Source: Akkermansiaceae bacterium (GTDB taxonomy: Bacteria > Verrucomicrobiota > Verrucomicrobiia > Verrucomicrobiales > Akkermansiaceae). From it: a DNA stretch of 45,667 bases. The stretch lies in the NCBI GenBank assembly GCA_903906515.1, contig CAIVKO010000053.1:1-45667 (forward strand), given 5' to 3'. Below the pieces are notes generated by a model. That model was not told the origin of the DNA. It saw nothing but the letters and a program-made list of their open reading frames with translations, and made no database searches. Both the position numbers and the translations under genes were made by a program. Shown here piece by piece: positions 17,739-27,400 of the stretch; the first letter of the stretch is position 1; every line of letters starts with the position of its first letter.

Positions 17739-18461
17739 CTATTTCATAAGGTGATCGGTATCGCTTGGCAGCATGACCTCAATGGCGCTGTTCATTGAAT
17801 GTCCATTATAGGCATCATTGCCGAAAAGGGTTCGGTACAACTCGTTGGAGCGATAAATCGCCTCATCCAGATCCGGGCCGGGATTGATCACAGTGGTGGG
17901 TTCTTCCTGCATGGAATCGACTGGAGAATCATCCGTCGCGGATTTGCCGCCGACCTTCTGCGCCAGATCCAGATAGAACGCATCCGCCATCGCACGGCAA
18001 GCGACTTCAACCGTGGGCGTCGTCAGTTGACTTGGGCTGCCCAGTGCCATGATTGCGGCGGGGAGTTTTGAATTTTCCGCAAGCTGGATGGCGGGAAGTT
18101 GCTTGACGTGAGTGGTGGAGGAGTGACCTGCTTCAGCGATTCGAAGAGCAACGGGATTCGAATCAGACGCCACACCACTTGTGATGGTTTTCCGATCAGG
18201 GAATGATTCCGCACTGTTTTGGGAGGTGGATTGCCCGGTGCTGCCCGATAATGTATCCTCGCGGGCATCAGTGTATGGTTTCGGAAGACCCGGGGTCGGT
18301 CTGCGTGAATGAGTGGAATCCGGAATGACCCGGGAGCTGGTCCTGGTGTTTAGTGACGCGTTATCCTTGCATGGCGGGTAAGCACCCATCCGGCGGGCAA
18401 GCAGTAACATTGCAAGTGTCAGAATACCGATGGCTGCGATCTTGAGATGGATTGGTCTCAT
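17739..18461 (-). CDS. Membrane-anchored protein of unknown function
   Basis: 240 residues, not recognised. The N-terminus has a hydrophobic segment (IAAIGILTLAMLLLARR, residues about 8-24) that is either an uncleaved signal anchor or a signal peptide. Residues about 30-120 are Ser/Thr/Pro-rich and low in complexity. The C-terminal half looks folded (VEVACRAMADAFYLDLAQKV, LDEAIYRSNELYRTLFGNDAY). It converges with the SEL1 gene, sharing a small hairpin over its own stop region (ATCACCT...AGGTGAT, about 17735-17756). A strong terminator at 18493-18529 separates it from the PstS-like gene upstream, so it needs its own promoter. Confidence 0.6.
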   Translation of the reverse strand: MRPIHLKIAAIGILTLAMLLLARRMGAYPPCKDNASLNTRTSSRVIPDSTHSRRPTPGLPKPYTDAREDTLSGSTGQSTSQNSAESFPDRKTITSGVASDSNPVALRIAEAGHSSTTHVKQLPAIQLAENSKLPAAIMALGSPSQLTTPTVEVACRAMADAFYLDLAQKVGGKSATDDSPVDSMQEEPTTVINPGPDLDEAIYRSNELYRTLFGNDAYNGHSMNSAIEVMLPSDTDHLMK

Positions 18462-18492
18462 GGGAAAATCAAAGGTTTAAATCTGGCGAAGG

Positions 18493-18529
18493 AAAAAGCT
18501 GGCACCGGGAGAAAACCCGGCACCAGCTT
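18493..18529 (-). terminator. Intrinsic terminator of the PEP-CTERM/PstS-like operon
   Basis: On the minus strand a 14-bp stem (AAGCTGGTGCCGGG with CCCGGTGCCAGCTT, loop TTTTCT) is followed by a T run. Two of the pairs are G-U wobbles that would be C-A mismatches on the plus strand, so the structure works only for minus-strand RNA, that is, for the gene ending at 18600. Confidence 0.8.
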
Positions 18530-18599
18530 GGAATAGTTTTACCCTTGGAACGCGAATCACGAGGGCGGAAACTCATGAGGAACCATGAACAAGGTCGGG

Positions 18600-20000
18600 T
18601 TACGGAGCAACAGTGCCACCGTCGGCAGGACGGCCGACGTGCATCTCGGCAAGCGTCATGCCAGCGCTACCAAGATTGGCTGGGATCGCCCCCTTGATAC
18701 CATTATAGACCGCCGTTGTATCGGTTAAGGTCTGAGCCGGGGTGATGGCGTTGCGCTGATACATCTGCTGGAAGCCCCATGCGGTGTAAGCACCTTCGGC
18801 CACCTTCGCTTTATCCGCAACTGTCAAGCTGCTGCCGGAGGCGGCAATACCATCGAGCTTCACACCGTTGAACGCACAGAACACCGCGCCATTACCACGG
18901 GCGTTTGCGGCATCGCCAATGGAAAGGAACGTCACAAGTTCGACAGGCACGGGGCCACCGAATGAATCAGCACCAGTCGGGTCAAACACGGTCACGCTGG
19001 CACCAGTCTTGCCCATGTCGGTGCGCAGGGTGCTACCACTGCTATAACCACCGTTACCATCGACATCCTGACCCCAGACGATGGATTTATTGCCCGAACT
19101 TTGAACAATTTGGGTGGTGGGATTCGCCGAATTGAAGGCAAGCATGTCCGCAGAAAGCTGAACACCCGCAGTCCCCGGATCCGCATCGGCAGTCACACCG
19201 CCGGCCGGCACCAATTGAATGGCTTTAAGCTCTGTGCTGCTGGAAGCGACGGTGACGTACTGATTAACCAAGCTCGCAACGCCATAACCGGTTTCAGCAA
19301 GATAGGTGGTGCGGGTTCCGGAGCCATCATTACGACCGGTGGCAAATACAAAGTTACCATTATCAGCGGCATTGCCGGTAAACATGCTTTTCACTTGGAA
19401 ACCACCGGACATCAGGGCACGCCATTGTTGGGAGGTGACGTTGGTGATGGTGGATCCCTCGTTAGTAAGCATCGTGAAAACCACGACACCGCAAGCCGGA
19501 GAGGCAGGCTGAAGAGTGTAGGACGAGTATGGGGTGGAAGCCTTGGAGACATCCGAGAATGCGATTTCCGAATCAGCGTGTGCGGCACCAGTGGTGCCTT
19601 GTGCTGGAAGCTCGGCACCACCAATGACCGCAGTCGTAGCATCCAGTAAGCTCGACTGGTAATAAGTGATAGCCGGGTCAGGAGTCCCGAGAGTCAGGGC
19701 ACGGATGCCTTCGACGGAACCGCTGAAGCAGCAGCGGATCGTGGTGGTGCCGGTGACTCCTGGGAAGGTGCCGATAAAGATCGCACGGGTGGCACCAGTA
19801 TAAACGGTTCCACCTGAGGTTGCTTGGTCATGGGCGAACTTGAAGGCCGCTCCTGAGGCCACATATTTCGCCTTGATGGCTGTAAGGGTAGCCGTGCGGA
19901 AAGCAGTGGCACCGGTGATGTCGACAGTCACGTCGGCAGCAAAGGCCATGGATGTGAACGTAAAGGCGGAAATACCTGCGATAATTGCTGTTGGTTTCAT
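18600..20000 (-). CDS. Secreted protein with PstS-like (periplasmic-binding-fold) motifs
   Basis: 466 residues with a signal peptide (MKPTAIIAGISAFTFTSMAF, cleavage near AFAAD). Motifs appear in the order found in PstS-type phosphate-binding proteins: VDITGATAFR near the mature N-terminus, SGSVEGIRAL (about residue 93), IAFSDVSKAS (about 147), CGVVVFTMLTNEG (about 170), ITNVTSQQWRALMSGG (about 182) and, most tellingly, GRNDGSGTRTTYL (about 218), which resembles the phosphate-contacting RSDGSGTT loop. It is longer than a normal PstS (about 300-350) and lacks a lipobox. It starts 47 bp after the PEP-CTERM gene, in one operon ending in a strong terminator. Binding of phosphate or another oxyanion is inferred, not shown. 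A highly diverged surface protein on the same fold is the alternative. Confidence 0.6.
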   Translation of the reverse strand: MKPTAIIAGISAFTFTSMAFAADVTVDITGATAFRTATLTAIKAKYVASGAAFKFAHDQATSGGTVYTGATRAIFIGTFPGVTGTTTIRCCFSGSVEGIRALTLGTPDPAITYYQSSLLDATTAVIGGAELPAQGTTGAAHADSEIAFSDVSKASTPYSSYTLQPASPACGVVVFTMLTNEGSTITNVTSQQWRALMSGGFQVKSMFTGNAADNGNFVFATGRNDGSGTRTTYLAETGYGVASLVNQYVTVASSSTELKAIQLVPAGGVTADADPGTAGVQLSADMLAFNSANPTTQIVQSSGNKSIVWGQDVDGNGGYSSGSTLRTDMGKTGASVTVFDPTGADSFGGPVPVELVTFLSIGDAANARGNGAVFCAFNGVKLDGIAASGSSLTVADKAKVAEGAYTAWGFQQMYQRNAITPAQTLTDTTAVYNGIKGAIPANLGSAGMTLAEMHVGRPADGGTVAP

Positions 20001-20047
20001 AATTCTAGTTGATTTGGTTTGGTTTGGTTTTCAGGAATAAAGGAATT

Positions 20048-20935
20048 TCACGCGGAACGGCGACGGCGGAACACGAAGGCTCCGATTGCCAAACCCGAGA
20101 GTGCGAGACTGGAAGGCTCCGGAACAGCGAGGAAGGAAACCTGACCGCTGTTGTTGACCACCACGGTTCCCTCGAAGGAACCTACGCGAAGATCACCCGC
20201 AACCTGGCCGCTAACATTGTTTCTGGCGAGAATTCGATAGAGATCCAGCGAGAACTCGGCGGTGCCGACGGAACCACCGTAATCTCCACGGTTGCCAGCG
20301 GTGCCGACCTGTTGAACGCCACCCGCGAAAGCTGCCTGAAAGGCAGGACTTTGAATGGCGGAGGCGGTTGGGTTTTGTTCGTCGATCGTCGAAATGCTGG
20401 TAATCGAAACGGTCTGGATTGCATCATAATTATTTTCGAACGCGTTGTTCATCGCGGTGATACCGGATGAACCGCTTGACATCGCGCTGTTTCCGGCGAG
20501 GGTCATGTCCCAACCGGTGGAATTTGCCACACCCAAAGTGCCCAGAGTATCGCGACTGCTGGAGGTGTAGATCGTACGGTGGGGATCACCGTTTTGCAGG
20601 ACGGCGCTGGTAGTGTTGGTTCCCCATACACCGCCAAGACCCGCGTAAACAGTAGAGTCACTCGCCCAGCCGGCACCGAAGGCGCTAGTGAGCGTGGTGT
20701 TGAGGTCCAGGAAGTTGATCTGATTGACTCCATCGGCGGCTCCGGCAGCCGTCCCGCGGAAAGCGGTGGCGGTATTGCCGAGGTTTGCGTATACGGTGTT
20801 GGTGCCGCCTTCCTGTTGGAAGAACAGCACGAGATCGCCCGGAGCATAGAACGTATTCGCAGCGCTGGCAGCAGATGCTGCCAGAATGGACGAAGACGCG
20901 ATGAGCAGAGCGTAACGATTGATTGTATTTTTCAT
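20048..20935 (-). CDS. PEP-CTERM sorting-domain protein
   Basis: 295 residues. Signal peptide at residues 1-26 (MKNTINRYALLIASSSILAA then SAASA). The C-terminus is a textbook PEP-CTERM signal: VPEPSS, a hydrophobic stretch LALSGLAIGAFVF and the basic tail RRRRSA. Exosortases cut such signals and release or anchor the protein in the extracellular matrix; the exosortase is not in this window. The body (residues about 27-265: APGDLVLFFQQEGGTNT, GWDMTLAGNSAMSSGSSG, LRVGSFEGTVVV) is clearly paralogous to the N-terminal domain of the divergent giant protein at 21441, up to the point where the sorting signal begins. Site B lies 149 bp upstream. The PstS-like gene follows in the same operon. Confidence 0.9.
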   Translation of the reverse strand: MKNTINRYALLIASSSILAASAASAANTFYAPGDLVLFFQQEGGTNTVYANLGNTATAFRGTAAGAADGVNQINFLDLNTTLTSAFGAGWASDSTVYAGLGGVWGTNTTSAVLQNGDPHRTIYTSSSRDTLGTLGVANSTGWDMTLAGNSAMSSGSSGITAMNNAFENNYDAIQTVSITSISTIDEQNPTASAIQSPAFQAAFAGGVQQVGTAGNRGDYGGSVGTAEFSLDLYRILARNNVSGQVAGDLRVGSFEGTVVVNNSGQVSFLAVPEPSSLALSGLAIGAFVFRRRRSA

Positions 20936-21083
20936 TGTGTGTTGATTGTGTGAATCTAACGGTGTCTAGCGCTGCCAGAATCCAAGGGTGGTTTTCCGCC
21001 ATCAATAACGGACGAAAAGCATCAATGAACTCGTGCCAACGATCGAAGTATGTCCGCAAACCGACACGCTCCTATTTTTATAG

Positions 21084-21101
21084 TGTGAACATTCTGTCAC
21101 A
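21084..21101 (-). promoter_or_regulatory. TGTGAC-N6-GTCACA operator (site B, one mismatch)
   Basis: TGTGAA-CATTCT-GTCACA, 149 bp before the PEP-CTERM gene start. Reading toward that gene, the hexamer CATACT begins 31 bases after the site (21052-21047), comparable to the spacing at sites A, D and G. Confidence 0.5.
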
Positions 21102-21297
21102 TTAGGACAGCCTTCCTCATGGTGCTCCGGGCATGCCGAATGGTTCCGCCATCTGATCATGCCAATCACAAAGTAGCCGATTGCAAAGATAGCTTGATTT
21201 GTGAGTGGCGCTCAACGATGGCTCAAGCGAAACTCATTGCCCAAGGCATGCAGGATTACCCAATTCGTGCCCTGAAAAAACCAGTCGCGAGCGATTG

Positions 21298-21315
21298 TGT
21301 GACGAATTTGTCACA
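21298..21315 (+). promoter_or_regulatory. TGTGAC-N6-GTCACA operator (site C)
   Basis: Perfect arms TGTGAC-GAATTT-GTCACA, 126 bp before the Ig-repeat giant gene. No convincing -10 at the 31-33 base spacing; TTACTA at 21335-21340 is an alternative. Confidence 0.6.
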
Positions 21316-21440
21316 TCGAGGCGGTTGCCTGAACTTACTAGCCTCCCGATTTCATTGGGTTTGCAAACGCTGGCAGGTAACCTTCATGCGACAGTCTCTC
21401 ACAAGGCTGAATCCAACACATACCCAACAACAATTTTTTT

Positions 21441-24400
21441 ATGAGACGTAACATACTCACCATCTTGTGTTCCAGCGTGGCGGCTCTTGCGCTCGCCCTA
21501 ACATCCGCGAGCGCTCAAAATACGAACTATGCGCCGGGAGATCTGGTGTTGTTTTTTCAACAGGAAGGCGGCACTAATACTCTTTATGTGAACCTCGGCA
21601 ATGCCGCCACACTTTACCGTGGCGCGGCGGCAGGTCCAGATTCAGCGAATATTAGCAACGTCACCAACATCAATTCTGCGCTGGTATCAGCATTCGGAGC
21701 AGGGTGGGCCAATGACCCCTCCATATATGCAGGTCTCGCAGCCAGTTGGGGCGAGAGCACTACAAGTGCTCTTCTTCAAGACGGGGATCCTCACCGGACT
21801 CTTTACGTTTCCAGACCGCGTGACGCCGCAGGCACTGCTGGCGCGGCGAATTCATCAGGATGGGACATGACTCTGGCGGGCAATACTGCCATGTCAAGTG
21901 GTGCCTCCGGGATGAAGTCCCAGAACAATGTTCTTGAAGTCTACTACACCACAGCGGTGGCAGTTTCTCCAACAGTGGACTCCAAAATCGACGAGCAGAA
22001 CCCGTTCGACTCCCCGAGCGTCCAGGGTGCGGCCTTCCAAGGCGCCTTCCAAGGTGGCGTCCAACAGGTTGGAACCAATGGAATATTGTTCACATCATTT
22101 GGTGATATCTCCAACGTTGAATTCGCTCTGGATCTTTATCGCGTCCTCGCCAGAGGAACGGGAGGCTCAGGTCTGCTAGCTCCGGTTGCCGGCCAAGTAG
22201 CGGGTGCTCTTCGCGTAGGTTCCTTCGAAGGAACCATCACGGTCAACAGCAGCGGCGTGGTTTCCTTCGTCGCACAAGGAGGCGGGCCGGTTGTCGTGGC
22301 TGCGGCAATTGATACACCACCCGCCTCAATAACAATCAACAGCGGCGGCACCACCACACTGAGCGTCATCGCCTCCGGCACCGCACCCCTTACTTATCAA
22401 TGGTATGAAGGCTCCAGCGGCACCACCACCACTCCCGTCGGAACCAACTCCGCCAGCTTTACCACTCCGGCCTTGACCGTCACTACCAGTTACTGGGTAA
22501 AAGTCACCAATGCGGCCAATTTGACAGGCGCGGACTCAACCACCGCCACGGTGACGGTCAACCAGCCTGCGGCGATCGCCACGCCGCCCGCATCGGTGGC
22601 CATCAACAGCGGTGGCACCACCACGCTGACTATCACAGCGTCCGGCACCGCGCCAATCACGTATCAATGGTATCAAGGCATCAGTGGTGACACGGCCAAC
22701 CCGGTCTCTGGAGAAACGTCCAATACCTTCACCACCCCGATTCTTTCCACGACCACCAGTTATTGGGTGAAAGTCACCAACGCCGCCAATCCAACGGGCG
22801 TCAATTCTCCAACCGCCACAGTGACGGTCAACCAGCCTGCAGCAATTGTCACATCGCCTGCCTCGGTGACGATCAACAGCGGTGATACCACCACGCTCAG
22901 CGTCACCGCGTCCGGGACAGCACCATTTACTTATCAATGGTATGAGGGCACCAGCGGCACGACTACGACTCCTGTTGGCACCAATTCCGATACCTTCACC
23001 ACCCCAGCATTGATCTCCACCACCAGCTACTGGGTGAAAGTCACCAACGCAGCCAATCTAACTGGCACAAATTCCACCACCGCCACAGTGACGGTCAATC
23101 AGCCTGCGGCGGTTGTCACGTCGCCTGCCTCGGTGGCCATCACCAACGGCGATACCACCACACTGAGCGTTACCACTTCCGGCACTGCGCCCATTACGTA
23201 TCAATGGTATCAAGGCACCAGTGGAACGACGACCACCCCTGTCGGCACCAACTCCGCCAGCTTCACCACTCCGACCCTGACGACCACCACCAACTACTGG
23301 GTCAAGGTCACCAACGCCGCCAATCTAACGGGCGCTAATTCCACCACCGCCATAGTGACCGTCAACCAACCTGCGGCAATTGTTACTTCACCTGCCTCGG
23401 TAACCATCAATAGCGGTGACTCCACCACGCTGAGCGTCACCACGTCCGGCACTGCGCCCTTGACGTATCAATGGTACCAAGGCACCAGCGGCACTACGAC
23501 CACTCCGGTCGGCACCAACTCCGCTAGTTTCACCACCCCGACGTTGACCTCCTCTACCGATTACTGGGTAAAGGTCACCAACGCTGCTAATTCAACGGGT
23601 GCGAATTCGACCACCGCCACAGTGACAGTCAACCAACCTGCAGCGATTGTCACGTCGCCCGCCTCGGTGGCCATCACCAGCGGTGACACCACCACACTCA
23701 GCGTTACCGCGACGGGCGCCGCGCCATTAACGTATCAATGGTATCAAGGCACCAGCGGGGACACCTCCACCCCTGTAGGTACCAACTCCGCCAGTTTCAC
23801 AACTCCGACCCTGACCGCCACCACCAGTTACTGGGTCAAAGTCACCAACGCTGTAAATCCAACGGGTGCCAATTCGGCCACTGCCACGGTGACGGTTGAC
23901 CAGCCTGCGGCGATTATCTCTTCGCCAGCCTCTATCAGTATCAACAGTGGCGACACCACCACGCTCAGCGTCACCGCGTCGGGCACCGCACCTTTCACTT
24001 ATCAATGGTATGAAGGCACCAGCGGCACCACCACTACCCCGGTTGGAACCAACTCCGCCAACTTCACCACGCCAGCCTTGACTTCCGCTACCAGCTACTG
24101 GGTGAAAGTCAGCAACGCCGCTAATCTTGCAGGAGCCAATTCCGCCACCGCTACGGTGTCAATCAACCAACCGTCGGCGATTGTCACATCGCCTGGCTCG
24201 GTAACGATCAACAATGGCGACACTACCACGCTCAGCGTCACCGCGTCCGGGACGACACCACTAACGTATCAATGGTATCAGGGCACCAGCGGCGTCACCA
24301 ACACTCCCCTAGGAACCAACTCCGCGAGCTTTACCACTCCGGCGTTGACTGCCACCACCGATTACTGGGTGAAGGTTACCAATGCTGCAAATCTAGCAGG

Positions 24401-27400
24401 AGCCAATTCTTCGACTGCCACGGTGACGGTCAATCAGCCCGCGGCCATTGTTACGTCGCCCGCCTCCGTGACCATCAACAGCGGTGAGACCACAACTCTC
24501 AGCGTCACCACGTCCGGCACCGCTCCTTTGACGTATCAATGGTATCAGGGTGCCAGTGGATCTACCACCACTCCGGTCGGCACGGATTCCGCCAGCTTTA
24601 CCACCCCAGCGTTGACATCAACCACCAGCTATTGGGTGAAAGTCTCCAATGCCGCCAATTTGACAGGTGCCAATTCTACCACCGCCACCGTAACGGTCAA
24701 CCAGCCTGCGGGGATCACCACGTCGCCTGGCTCGGTGACGATCAACAACGGTGACTCCACCACGCTCAGCGTTACAGCTTCCGGAACGGCACCATTCACC
24801 TATCAATGGTATCAGGGCACGAGCGGCATCACCACCACTCCCGTCGGCACCAACTCCGCTAGCTTCACCACGCCAGCCTTGACGGCCACCGCCAGCTACT
24901 GGGTGAAAGTTACCAACGCTGCAAATCTAGCAGGTTCCAATTCTTCGACTGCCACGGTGACGGTCAATCAGCCCGCGGCAATTGTCACGTCGCCCGCCTC
25001 GGTGAGCATCAACAGCGGTGACACCACAACACTCAGTGTCACCGTGTCCGGCACAGCACCACTAACATATCAATGGTATCAGGGAACCAGTGGTACCACG
25101 ACCACGCCGGTGGGAACCAACTCCGCAAGCTTCACCACTCTGGCGTTGACTTCCACCACCAACTACTGGGTGAAAGTCACCAATGCCGCCAATCTGGCAG
25201 GCGCGAATTCCTCGACCGCCATAGTGACCGTCAATCAGCCTGCGGCCATTATCACTCCACCATCCTCGGTATCGATCAACAGCGGCGATACCACTACACT
25301 GAGCGTCACATCATCGGGCACTGCCCCATTGACCTATCAATGGTATCAAGGCACGAGCGGGACCACCACTACCCCGGTGGGCACCAATTCCGCCAGTTTC
25401 ACCACGCCGGCGTTGACTGCCACCACCAGCTACTGGGTGAAAGTCACCAATGCCGCCAATTTGACAGGTGCCAATTCGACTACCGCGACAGTGTCAATCA
25501 ACCAGCCTGCAGGCATTGTCACGTCACCCGCCTCGGTGACGATCAATAGCGGTGATACCACCACGCTCAACGTCACGGCCTCCGGCACTGCTCCTCTCAC
25601 GTATCAATGGTACCAAGGCCCCAGCGGCACCACGACCACTCCGGTTGGCACGAACTCCGCCAGCTTTACTACTCCTACCTTGACGACCACCACCAGCTAC
25701 TGGGTGAAAGTCACCAATACCGCAAATCTAGCGGGTTCCAATTCTTCGGTCGCCACGGTGACGGTCAATCAGCCTGCGGCGATTGTCACGTCTCCCGCTT
25801 CGGTTTCGATTAACAGCGGTGACACCACGACTTTGAGCGTCACGCCATCGGGCACGGCCCCCTTCACGTATCAATGGTATCAGGGCGGCAGCGGGACCAC
25901 CACCACTCCCGTCGGCACCAATTCCGCCAGCTTCACCACCCCGGCGTTGACCGCCACCACCAGTTACTGGGTGAAAGTCACCAACGCCGCCAATCTAACA
26001 GGTGCCAATTCCACCACCGCCACTGTGACAGTGTCCCGCTTCACCCTCACTACCAGCGGAAACAACGGAACTATCACAGGGGCCGGAACCTATGACAGCA
26101 TGGCCATGGCCACGCTGCAGGCCACGGCTGCTCCGGGTTACACCTTCAGCGGTTGGACGGGCGATGCATCCGGAACCACCAATCCGCTGTCCTTGCTCAT
26201 GGATTCCAACAAGAATGTGAGAGCCACCTTCACGGCAGCCGGTCCTTTCAACCTCTGCTTTGTCGGCACGCCCTTCGAGCCACGGGTCGGAAACAAGATC
26301 ACTCTGGATCTGAAAAGGCTGACGAACCTCCCTGGAGAGACGGTCCGGTTAATCGGAAGACTTCCAAGCGGCCTCACCTTTAATCGCAACACCGGCCTAA
26401 TCACTGGGACGATCAAAGGCCAGCCCGGCCTCTACTCATTGAATGTCGAGATCCTGCGGGGCACTTGGGTTGTGCAAAGGATTTATTTCCCGATCAACGT
26501 GCTGGCGTTCCCATCCTCTCTTGTTGGTAACTTCGACGGCATTCTCGAAGGTGCGGATTCGTTGCCGAGTGGCGCATTCCGTCTCACCATCACCGGGCCG
26601 AATGCATGGACAGCGACTTTGGAAACAGTCGGTGCTGCGAGCCGCAGTGTCAGGGGATCGTTCATTCTCGGCGAAGGGACCCCCACGGCGCCGATCACTG
26701 CGGTATTCCCCGCTGCCAGAGGGGTGCCGGCGGTCATGGTCAATCTGACCGTTGACGGCGCGAATCCTGTTTTCACCGGCAGCTACAACGGAGGAACCTT
26801 GCGGGGCTTCCGTCTGGCCAGCGGCACGGAGATCCCATCCGCGATCCCGGCCTGCAACCTGGTGCTCGATGCCGGAGAGCAGGACGGCATCACCATCCCG
26901 GCCGGGCTGGGGTGGATGAAAGGAAGTTTTGGAACCACAGGAATTGGAAACTTCAACGGATTGTTAGGTGATGGCACCGCAATCACGACCACCCTGCGCC
27001 TATCTCCCACTGGGCAGGCTGTTCTTTGGGCGCAGCCATACACTAACAAAAACTCTTATATCGGAGGAATTATCACCCTGAACAACTTGGGCAAATCCGC
27101 CAACAGAATCCAAAAACTCACCGACGGTCTCTGGTGGTCGAAGAAGGCTGATGTCAAAACCCTAAGTTATCCAAACGGATTCCCTGCCATTCAGGTCACC
27201 GTAGGAACCTCCAAATGGACAGCTCCCGCCACCGCCAGTGCGTTAGGTGACTCGTTGGGTTGGCGAAATAGCAGTACCGCATCCGTGACCATCGACGGCG
27301 CGGGACTAAACAATCAAGATCCACAGTCCACAATCGCCAAGCTCCCCACCGAGTTCACGATGGATGACAAATTTAATCTAACTACCACCGCACCTACCGC

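Larger units (their letters stand above)
20936..21440. other. Divergent intergenic region between two paralogous surface-protein genes
   Basis: 505 bp without a gene. It carries two copies of the TGTGAC-N6-GTCACA palindrome (sites B and C), one serving each direction. Short open frames in it have no signal peptide, no recognisable motif and no start context, and I do not regard them as genes. Nothing else was recognised. Confidence 0.6.

Noticed and set aside
4870-21440. Sigma-54 promoters of the kind used with PrsR at PEP-CTERM genes
   Set aside because: No GG-N10-GC pair of the right context was found downstream of the palindromes at 4852, 21298 or 29852.
21119-21451. 110-codon open frame in the divergent intergenic region
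   Set aside because: It overlaps operator C and the start of the Ig giant, has no recognisable motif and unusual composition; judged a chance frame.
22293-26033. Regularly spaced repeats that could suggest a CRISPR array
   Set aside because: The units are 267 bp, fully coding in one frame and encode Ig-like domains; there are no short repeats with unique spacers and no cas genes.
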